Shown here: piece after piece, positions 20,967-29,966 of the stretch
How positions within the stretch are numbered: position 1 is the first letter of the stretch
Layout: each line of letters opens with the position of its first letter
Source: Flectonema sp. DT1601
Lineage: Eukaryota; Euglenozoa; Diplonemea; Diplonemida; Diplonemidae
DNA: 64,000 bases
NCBI GenBank assembly: GCA_964019425.1
Contig: OZ025846.1
Coordinates: forward strand, 372,001 to 436,000
Reading direction: 5' to 3'
Position numbers and translations under genes: made by a program
The notes under the pieces: model-generated
Told to the model about the DNA's origin: nothing
Seen by the model: the letters and a program-made list of their open reading frames with translations, nothing else
Database searches by the model: none

Positions 20967-20978
20967 AAAAAAAGCTTT
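20967..20978. repeat. Right target-site duplication of the LINE
   Basis: Exact copy of the 12 bases at 13470-13481. It follows the ATAA-type tail of the element, so the A run at the junction makes the boundary uncertain by a few bases. Confidence 0.75.
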
Positions 20979-21746
20979 CCATATCCTCTCTACGTGGAGA
21001 ATATAATTTTAAAAATATTTTCTTTCTTTTTTCCTCAGTTTCATTATTTTGATAGCTATTCCAATGTCTGCATAACTGATATCGAATCACTCAACAGATG
21101 CGTCGTTGTTGTTGGGCATTCATGTTCTCGTTCGCTGCTAGATAAGATTTTCCGTCACCTGTTAACTGATCTCGGTCCTTTTAGAGGAACCAGACGCGCG
21201 TTTTGCTTTCGTTAACCGTGTCTACAATGACTACAGCGGCAGCCGAATTTGTCATAAATCCTAGTCTTGTCAACCTCTTCCTTGTTGTTCTGAATTTTAT
21301 CGCATTAGTACTCTTCCATGGAGGGGGAATGGAGTGTGAAGAAAGTGTCCTATTACGCAAGAAATACGATTTCTGTCTACCGTAGGTACTCAAAACCTAC
21401 TACTACTACTAAAAGACTACCCCACCTGGGGGTTAGAGACATAGTCTTATCCAGACATTCCATCCCCACCTTGATTATTCCGAGCCCTGTTCTCGTCAGC
21501 TTGCGCATTTAAAACGTTCATAAGTTCTACACATCTTATGCTGGATGTGTTCCTTTAGTCTTGGCGTGTCGGCTTCTTTATAGTTCGTATTTCGGTGCTC
21601 CGCAGACATCTGGTTACTAATCTCACTGCTCTGCACTAGTAATTCCAGTTGCTCGAAGCACCCTTAATAAAAACAAAGTGGAAAGACAAGGGGGATCCTG
21701 TTCCCTGTTCGAGAACCATTCGTATTTGTGCGGCGCAAGCTCCTAA
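20979..21746. other. Intergenic region with a LINE-tail-like motif
   Basis: No gene is supported. The 22 bases at 21675-21696 (AAAGTGGAAAGACAAGGGGG plus AT) repeat, with one change, bases 20925-20946 of the LINE 3' UTR, suggesting a second, truncated or non-autonomous element ends here. Short open frames are low in complexity. Confidence 0.45.
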
Positions 21747-22110
<364 letters not shown>

Positions 22111-22129
22111 ATTGATTCTACATCGCCCC

Positions 22130-23019
22130 CCTAAAATGCAAGTACAGTCGGCGGGGTCTCTTGATGAGGCCCGGCTGTTTTTTCTCTTTAAGACATTTCT
22201 TGAAGAGATGAAGGTGGGTAGATCAGCTGAGGTGGGTCGCAGGAGTGCCCCGAAAAAGAGTGCTGAGGAGAAGGCACGAGAGAGAAGTGGAACAAGGTGC
22301 GTGGCACCAATACTAAACCGAAGCCCGCAGCGAAATCCGCGGGGAGGAAGGGACAGTCCTTCTACGTAGCACTGCAAGGCCGTGAGAGAACTACGACCGA
22401 ACCCGCGGCTGTGTCCGCCCCCACTTCACCATCGTGGGGGTCAATGGAACTTCGAAAAGAAGATTGGAACCTACCAGTTACAACAGCCGTTAAGGCCTTC
22501 TCTGATACTTCTGTAGTATCAGGCTTATTCTTCTGCACCTCTGATGAAGCAGAAATAATTAAAAGAAAGACCGGTGGCTTCTCAGTAATCACTCTGAGAA
22601 GTATTGACGAAACCAGCAGCAAGGTGGTGGTATTCCCTGCTGTGATCAACCAAAAGGTAACATCCCGAACAGGATGGATCACTTCTTTTGGTAACACCAA
22701 AGCAAGCCTCCAGGCTACTAAAATCCCCCAAACAGTAGAACGTAGCGTTCTTGTACTCTTCCACCACCACCGCAGTCTCTACAGTTCTTCAAGCCTCATG
22801 ATGAAGCTTACTCACACAAACAAGGAACTAGAAGGAGGACGAGAGATGCTTACCCGAATACGATATCAACGGAAGTATCAAAGCCTTATTTCTGCTCGAT
22901 GCACCGAAGCCACAGTGTCTCACGAAGAGACCTGCTTTCCTGATATGAGAGTAGACAGTATCATAGGGAAGGGCACGGGGTTTGAAACACTTCAGCAATG
23001 TAATAAATTGTCTTACTAA
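22130..23019 (+). other. Coding-like remnant of unknown origin
   Basis: The plus strand shows protein-like composition from about 22195 (basic, KKSAEEKARER) into a 240-codon open frame at 22297-23019 (DWNLPVTTAVKAF, VSGLFFCTSDEAEIIKRK, GGFSVITLR). It is more GC-rich than the host genes at its left end and does not read as one clean gene. The position beside a LINE-tail-like motif and a microsatellite suggests a mobile-element remnant, but I recognise no family motif. A divergent host pseudogene is the alternative. Confidence 0.35.
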
Positions 23020-23226
23020 AAGAAACACCCCAGAAGAAGACATAAGAGACATGGCGTCCTTGTGAACAAATACATTCTACGACCTTTTTATTTTCTTCAC
23101 TATGACGACGTGTAATGTAGGATCTGGAAAATCGGCCTAACACTTATGAATACTTTTTTTTTTAGCACACACTCATGTAACATAAGGATCGCTGGTTCCG
23201 AGGGTTTGCTCTCCTACATTATTTGC

Positions 23227-23245
23227 ACCCTCTCACCTCCCACAG
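23227..23245 (+). promoter_or_regulatory. Probable trans-splice acceptor of the ubiquitin-like/LRR gene
   Basis: The pyrimidine-rich CCCTCTCACCTCCCACAG ends at 23245, 27 bases before the ATG at 23273, followed by an A-rich leader. It is one of the clearest acceptors in the window. Confidence 0.55.
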
Positions 23246-23272
23246 AAGATAAAAAAAGAAGAAAAAAAAACA

Positions 23273-24939
23273 ATGCAAGTTTTTGTGACGTGCCCGGATT
23301 TTGGACTCCCTGCGGTGTCAGTCACAGTTGGTCCTGATTCTGTTGTGAGCGACGTGTTGACGGCAGCGGCTGACGAGTGGGACGTCGATTCGGAGGAAAT
23401 TGAGCTTACGTTCGCTGGTGATGACCTTTGCGAAAGTGAGCGGCTAGCAGATCGCGGAGTAGGTGCAAACAGCGAGTTGGAAATGTGGAGGAAGCAGGTT
23501 CGGATATTCGGTAAATGCTGGTTTGTTGATAATAAAAAAAAGGAGAAGCTGCTTTTTTGGATCAGAGACCACATTACGGAGGATTTATATCTGGACACCC
23601 CCACATTTACAGAGGATGGTTGCCTCAATCTTGACCGTCTTTTGCTTCCTTCAGATGCCAAACGAATTTCCTTCGGCCATTCAAATTCCAACAGCACGCT
23701 TATCTCACATATTGGAAATAATTTTTTGTTAGGTTCAAAAATCACTGCTCTTAACTTTTCAGGTCTCAATGGTGTCACTAGTATTGGAAATGGTTTTTTA
23801 TCTGACTGTTTATATATCATTTCTCTTAACCTTTCAAGTTTTAGTGGTGTTACTAGTATTGGATATGATTTCTTGTCTTGTTGTTCACAAATCACTTCTC
23901 TTGACCTTTCAAGTTTTAGTAGTGTTACCAGTATTGGAGATGATTTCGTATTTGAGTGTTCAGAAATCACTTCTCTTGACCTTTCAAGTCTCGGTGGTGT
24001 TTCCAGTATTAGAAATAATTTCTTGTCTTATTGTTCACGCATCACTTCTGTTGACTTTTCAGGTCTCGGTGGTGTTTCCAGTATTGGCAATGATTTTTTG
24101 CGTGAGTGTTCAGAAATCACTTCTCTTGACCTTTCAGGTCTTAGTGGTGTCACCAGTATCGGGAATAATTTCTTGTCTTATTGTTCACACATCATTTCTC
24201 TTGACCTTTCAGGTCTTAGTAGTGTTTCTAGTATTGGACATAATTTTTTGTTTAAGTGTTCAGAAATCACTTCTGTTGACCTTTCAGGTCTTAGTGGTGT
24301 CACCAGTATTGGAGATCATTTCTTGTCTTATTGTTCAGAAATCATTTCTCTTGACCTTTCAAGTCTTAGTAGTGTTTCTAGTATTGGAAATAATTTTTTG
24401 CGTGAGTGTTCAGAAATTACTTCTCTTGACCTTTCAGGTCTTAGTAGTGTCACCAGTATTGGAGATCATTTTTTGTGTTACTGTTCACACATCACTCTGT
24501 TGACTTTTCAGGTCTTAGTGGTGTTTCTAGTATTGGAAATAATTTCTTGCGTGAGTGTTCAGAAATCACTTCTCTTGACTTTTCAGGTCTCAGTGGTGTT
24601 TCCAGTATTGGATATTATTTTTTGTTTTATTGTTCACAAATAACTTCTGTTGACCTTTCAGGTCTTAGTGGTGTTTCCAGTATTGGAGATCATTTCTTGT
24701 CTTGTTGTTCACGTATCACTTCTGTTGATTTTTCAGGCCTCAGTAGTGTTACCAGCATTGGAAATAACTTCTTGTCTCGTTGTTCACAAATAACTTCTGT
24801 TGACCTTTCAGGTCTTAGTGGGGTGAACCGAATTGGTGAGCAATTCCTCAGTAATTGCAGCGCTCTGGAAGTTGTTGAGTTGCCTCAAAATAATGGCGCT
24901 CTCTTTGAACAGTCTGTGAAAGCTGCGATTAATCATTAA
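23273..24939 (+). pseudogene. Ubiquitin-like + leucine-rich-repeat protein, frameshifted
   Basis: Residues 1-75 resemble ubiquitin: MQVFVTC start, a beta-grasp pattern with VSDVLTAAADEW in the place of helix 1, ELTFAGDDL in the place of ubiquitin's RLIFAGKQL, and LADRGV. No C-terminal GG is present, so it is an integral domain and not a conjugatable tag. After a linker come about fifteen 25-residue repeats of the form LDLSGLSGVTSIGNNFL..CS.ITS, a BspA-like leucine-rich repeat. Near 24490 one T is missing relative to the other units (CACTCTG instead of CACTTCTG). The first frame therefore runs off into another to 24643, while the LRR frame resumes and ends at 24939 in a proper capping segment (NCSALEVVELPQNN). 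Either the copy is newly broken, or the assembly has an error in a repeat. Without the shift the protein would have about 555 residues. Function unknown; recognition or adhesion is usual for such repeats. Confidence 0.8.
23740..24830 (+). repeat. 75-bp tandem repeat array encoding LRR units
   Basis: About fourteen to fifteen direct units of 75 bp, most differing at only a few bases. Third positions are conserved as well as amino acids, so the array is being homogenised by slippage or unequal exchange. An alternative frame is open through much of it, a by-product of the repeat. Confidence 0.9.
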
Positions 24940-26119
24940 ATGTAAAGTGTTGAATTGATTCTTGGTTGTTATTTATTTTAAATAAAAAACAATAAAATAG
25001 TTTAATATTCTCAGAATTTCTTGTGTAGTTTAAGTTAAAGCCCATTCCCTCCCAGAAAAAGTTTCCCAGAAATAATTTATATTTTATATTTATTATTTAT
25101 TTTTTATTTCCTTTATTATTTTTGCAAACATAATTTTCTTTGTTAAATTTCCTTTAATATTTATTTACCTTTGAAGTGCGAAGGAATACTATTTTAAGCT
25201 GTAACGGGCTACAGGGCATGGGGCGCTCAATGTGTAGTACGTGGCCCCCGAATCCCCATATTCGACAGCACATGGGATTGTTTATCGATACCAATTGTTG
25301 ACTTCTTATATTGCAACCAGGTTTGGCCGAACCCTATTCTCGTTTTAGCCAGTTTCAAGTTGCTTTCCATCTAATATTAGTATCAAGTTACCCCTTTTAA
25401 CAGTCACACAACTATCTTGGTTGTAGTAACGAATATTCAATGGAGAACATTGAAGGCCGAAGTGGAGAAGGTTTCCGTGTCAACAGCAGTTGGACACGGG
25501 TCAGTCGGTCCTAAGGCAAGGTGTAATTGCTCGCCTCAAAGCCGTCATGGGAGCACTTGTGTTTCTGTGCGGGTTTGCCGAAAGGGAATGCGTGAACATT
25601 CCGCAACCTGAATGCAGAGAACTGAAGTGGCAACACAGTGACGATCCTGTCGACCATGTCCACCGGCCCCGGATGACGTAGTCGTCTCTTTTTGAAGGAA
25701 AGTATGCTTTTCAGTCAAGTACTTGATATTAGCTTTATATTAATGCACGAAGTTGTTGGCTGTTTTTACACCCCTTTTAACAGTTTCGTTTTATTAAAAT
25801 TAGAGTCGTACCATGATACTTGATCACAGTATGTTATAAAGGTTACGAGTAATGAAGTCTCGACTAACATGTCATAAAGAGACAAAGAGCAGATGTAGTT
25901 CAATGATAGGCTGACTTGTGGTGTTTTCTTATTAAATTAATTTCTTATAACAGGTATCCGACTTTGCGAGAGTATTATTTCTGTTTTGTCTAATCGCCAC
26001 AGCTACTGCGATACCTACTAGTGGCGTATGTGTTTTCTGATAATGAAAAATTATATTTCTTCACATTATTTCCATACTGTTAGTCTTTAGAATTTATTTT
26101 CAATTCAGGAACCTTGGGT
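24940..26119. other. Intergenic spacer
   Basis: AT-rich immediately after the LRR gene, then a less AT-rich stretch at about 25190-25680 with short open frames but no recognisable protein or RNA. An acceptor-like TTCAATTCAG ends at 26108, eleven bases before the ATG of the next gene. Confidence 0.45.
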
Positions 26120-27973
26120 ATGGCCCAGCGGGGCAGCGGGGCTCCACTTCAACCAGAGCAAAGATCGTCTCAGTTCGGGAAGGATGTGAACGGAGGGAGG
26201 TACGGGTCTAGAAGCCCAGGTGTTGATGAAACAATGGAACAATCACTGGGGAGTATAAATGTTGGAGTCTCACAAAGTCAAAGCGCTGTTAATGCAGCGT
26301 GGGGAATGAGTAGGCCTTCGAGCCCAGGACACAGTCCAGGAGTATCTCCCTCACATAGGTATCGTTCTGTTGCTGATGTATCACCTTACAGGTCTGCTGA
26401 GGATAATTCACCGAGAAGTATTTCACCATACCAAAATGATCAAAAGATAGCAAAATCTGGAAAGCAACCAACCACTGCCAAGGAAGCTGAAGAATTACGT
26501 AATTTATATCAACAGATGGGAGGTCCTCCTGGTCAGGTCCGACAGAAGCAACCATCGCCACTGGTAGCACGGGAGTCGTCACAGCCTTCAAAACATGTGG
26601 GTTCATTGCCCGCAGTTAATACAACAGCAAGACAACCAACACATCATCATACGTCTGCTCCTCAAGTCCAAAAAAGACCAGCCACTCCTCCTGTGAGTAA
26701 ACCGACTTCTTCCTTAGCTTCGTTTTCCTCTAGCCTTGCAGCTGTATTGAGGGTTCCGCAAGTATCGGCGTCCCGTCGCTTGTTTATAACGGCACCAAAA
26801 CACCCAGAAATTCAAGGAAAATACTTTCAGGTTGGAAGGAAAGGTCTGTGGGTGAACAGCGCTATCGGATCCGTTGAGTTCTACGAACGGGAATGGAGAC
26901 TTCGACTCAAAGACGGTAAAGTTGTTATGGTGAGCGCTGACGAAACAGGTCAGACTCCAACTACCTGCAACGGTGGTTGGAAAGTTATATCTGAAACGGG
27001 TGAGTGGACTACTGAACCTTCAATCATTACATCACACACCAGCGATGAGCAACAAGAATCGGCAGAGGTATGTTTATCGTTGTATCTTAGTTGTGTAAAA
27101 ACTCATAGTAGAAACAGGTATCAATAACACACAATACACACAGATTCCTTCACTTCTCGATCCTCATGACTTTGAGATAGCTCTGGACGCGGGTATTATA
27201 GACTTGGAAGAGCACATATACTCATCGCACAAGGCTGGTTACGTTGATAACGTTGGTTCGATGTACCGACTGCCTAAACCTTCACAACCACATGATACAA
27301 TACCCGGTATAAAGTCCTTTGAGATTGCCGAATTTTTAAGATACGTATATTCTCCTGACGGTTTGGATTGGGCAGATGGAAGACCTGCAGTTCTTGCGGC
27401 ATTAATTTATATTGACAGAATCCGTGCACACGGACGTATCATATCAAAGCGTTCGGTACACAGGCTGCTGACCGCAGCGATTTTGGTCGGACATGAGTTC
27501 TTTACTTCTGTAATGAAGAGTCAATCAGCAGACGTAAACTTAGAACCAGCACCGGAATCAACTCTGTGTGGAATGGTTTTTCTAACACTAGAAACAATGG
27601 AACCACTAATTACACGATTAAAGGGAATGATGGACTTTGAACAATCTGTACTAGAGACAGATGTAACTGGATATGTTGGGGCTTTGAAGGGAAATATTGA
27701 GCTGACCGATGAGCTTCGTGACCTTGGCAAAAAGGAACGTCCTCCTGGTCAACAAGGTCTTTCTTGTAGAAAGGATGGTATGGATGCTATTCGATCATGG
27801 ATTGAGGTTGCTCATGTCTCTTGTAAGACAAACGTTCCTTTAGTGGAGCTTGTTGAACATCATCAGCCCAAGCAGAACAAACCTAGTCGCTTATCTATTG
27901 GTGGTGCTGCCTCAAAGGTTGCAGTTCTCGCAATGCTGAAACTTACACGGTCTAGTACTCTAAGATTGTATGT

Positions 27974-28014
<41 letters not shown>

Positions 28015-28049
28015 ACCGACGAAGTCGGAGAAGAAACTATTCAGATTAA
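26120..28049 (+). CDS. Cyclin-box protein (PHO80/P-type-like) with N-terminal extension
   Basis: Exons 26120-27067 and 27144-28049, with a GTATGT...CACAG intron of 76 bp in phase 0. Residues 1-210 are Ser/Pro/Gln-rich and likely disordered. Residues about 215-300 form a small beta-rich domain (GKYFQVGRKGLWVNSAIG, FYEREWRLRLKDGKVVMV) that I cannot name. The second exon has a cyclin-box-like core: EIAEFLRYVYSP, then AALIYIDRI, and SVHRLLTAAILVGHEFFTSVM, the spacing of PHO80-type cyclins that activate a CDK. The usual 'N.yya.vgGi' segment is not obvious, so it is a divergent member. The last 25-30 codons are poly-T plus a SINE-like repeat. A GTATGT at 27968 may be the real donor to a further exon, so the true C-terminus is uncertain. 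Confidence 0.7.
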
Positions 28050-28152
28050 GAGCCGTTATTTATTATGTCATGTTATCTATTTCCCTGTGCGCCAGTAACA
28101 CTAGCTGCGATCAACAAAATATATAAAGGCTGCTTATCTGAATGGTTTTTTT
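27979..28152 (-). mobile_element. SINE-like element, copy 1
   Basis: Read on the minus strand, an approximately 140-bp body starts near AAAACCATTCAG, ends in a small hairpin (CCGAC TTC GTCGG) plus TGC, and carries a tail of 34 A. Copies at 48973-49128, 53541-53660 and 55427-55587 share the same start, hairpin and A tail. Copy 4 is nearly identical to this one, implying recent spread. I see no tRNA-like A and B boxes, so the origin of the family is unknown. This copy overlaps the annotated 3' end of the cyclin gene. Confidence 0.75.
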
Positions 28153-28154
28153 TT

Positions 28155-28935
28155 GGAAAAGAAGTAAAAGAGAAGTATAAATAATAATAAAACCAGACAC
28201 TCCCCCTCCCCACGAAGACAACGAGGTTCCGGTCCAGCCTTAGGTCCGACGAATAGCGGTAATCTCGCTCGGTCATCGGAAAAACGGTAGACGATCTCCT
28301 CCTAAGTTCCTAGTTACCTGACGCCTTGCAATGATAGATGAGCTCAGCAAAAGGGAGGCTAGCATTCATCTTACTCAACTGAAGTATAACAATCGAAGGA
28401 GGAAAGCAACGTCCACTCTCAGGTCGATGATGACGTGCGACACGTCTTAGAGGAACCTTTAAGAACAGGGAAAACAAACCAAAACAAAACAAAACAAATA
28501 AAATAAAGAGAGAGAGAGTTTAAAAAGAAATTATATGCAGATACACTGAAGCAGTCTCCTTTAACGGAAAAAGTACAGTGAGGGATATGTACGGTCCTCA
28601 GAATTAGTTCCGTGTTTTCGACAAAATTTCAATACGTGCTTCTGTACGATGACCCTGCTACAGTGATTTATTATCATTTCGCTTTTAGATTACTTTCTGT
28701 GACTACCATCTGAATTTACCAGCGTGTGACAACACGGCTGCTAATGTAACGACATGTGTGCACAAAAAAGCATATTGTGGGTGCTTGCCCTCTTCAGCCC
28801 TTATCCCCATCTAGTCTTGCCGCAAGAGGGAAAAAAAAAAAAAAAAAAAAAAAAATTATAAAGAAACAATAAAAAAGAAACCTGAATAAAACAAAACAAA
28901 AAAAAACAAAAAAAAATATGGCGATTACTGTGTTT

Positions 28936-28975
<40 letters not shown>

Positions 28976-29966
28976 CAACAAAATATACATTTGAATGTCT
29001 ACAAGTGAAAAAACCCCCTACCCCAAGTGTACCCATGGGAAGTGGTGGTAATATATTGAAGGAAATTAACCGATAAAGAACTATGCAATGCAAGGACATT
29101 AAAGTCCAACGGCTGTTAGCAATGTAAAACACCTGCTTACCAGTCTTTTACTGATTTAATTATTGTTTTTCATTTCCCAAAAGCGTGACTTTTTTGTGTA
29201 AAAAAAAACAGCTTGGGAACACGAAGGATTTCAGGCTAGATGCAAGACAAAAAAAAAAAAAAAAAAAAGTTACAATGATAGAGAAAACAATATAAGATAA
29301 CAAAAAATTAATGCAGAGCACCGTTCCCTTTTTTATTTTATTTTATTTCATTTTTCTCGTTTTCTTTGTGTCAAAGTAAATAAATAGGTTCCCGTTGAAT
29401 TATTTGTAGGTATTCTTTTCCCCTTCCCTTCTCTCTATATATTCCCTCATGAACATTAGTGAAGTCAGCTTTGCATTTTTGGTAGGGTTGTCAGTGGCGT
29501 TTTCTCCGTGACTTACAGAATAACATGAGATCGTGCAGCCCAAAAAAGCAAAGGAGGAACAAAAAAAAAAAAAAAAAAATAGGATGTTATTAGTGGAAAA
29601 AAACAAAACAAAAAAAAAATTATAAGATAAACTTGACGATAGCCACTGTACAAGGAATAATGAAAAAAAAAAAAAAAAGAAGAAGAGAAAAAAAAAAAAA
29701 AAAAAAAAATAGTAAAAATAAGTTAGCTGCGGTTGCGGTAGCACACTCACACCCCCTAAAACTCGCCTTCCGCCCATTCATATTACCGACTTCCGAGTAA
29801 GAAGTGTAGTTTGAGCAAATTTAAATTCTAGTGAATTACCTACCAACTAACAACAGGAGATATCTACACATCAGTTTTATGAATTTATACGCACAGAAAT
29901 AAATATAGTTCTTTCTAATCTACTAAATTACTTTTTTTCTCGGTAGAAATTAAATCTAAAATAAAA
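28155..29966. other. Intergenic spacer rich in homopolymers
   Basis: No gene is supported. A and T runs of about 20-30 bases occur at about 28831-28855, 28941-28969, 29250-29268 and 29689-29709. The end holds TTTTTTTCTCGGTAG (AG at 29945-29946), a likely trans-splice acceptor 20 bases before the next ATG. Confidence 0.5.

Noticed and set aside
24475-24939. A separate second LRR gene
   Set aside because: It begins inside a repeat unit without its own leader or Ub-like head, and continues the upstream array after a one-base shift.
25417-25681. Two short + strand frames in the spacer after the LRR gene
   Set aside because: Short, overlapping in different frames, no homology or leader signal.
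29400-29777. Minus-strand 125-codon frame with Phe runs
   Set aside because: Mostly homopolymer translation in an intergenic region.
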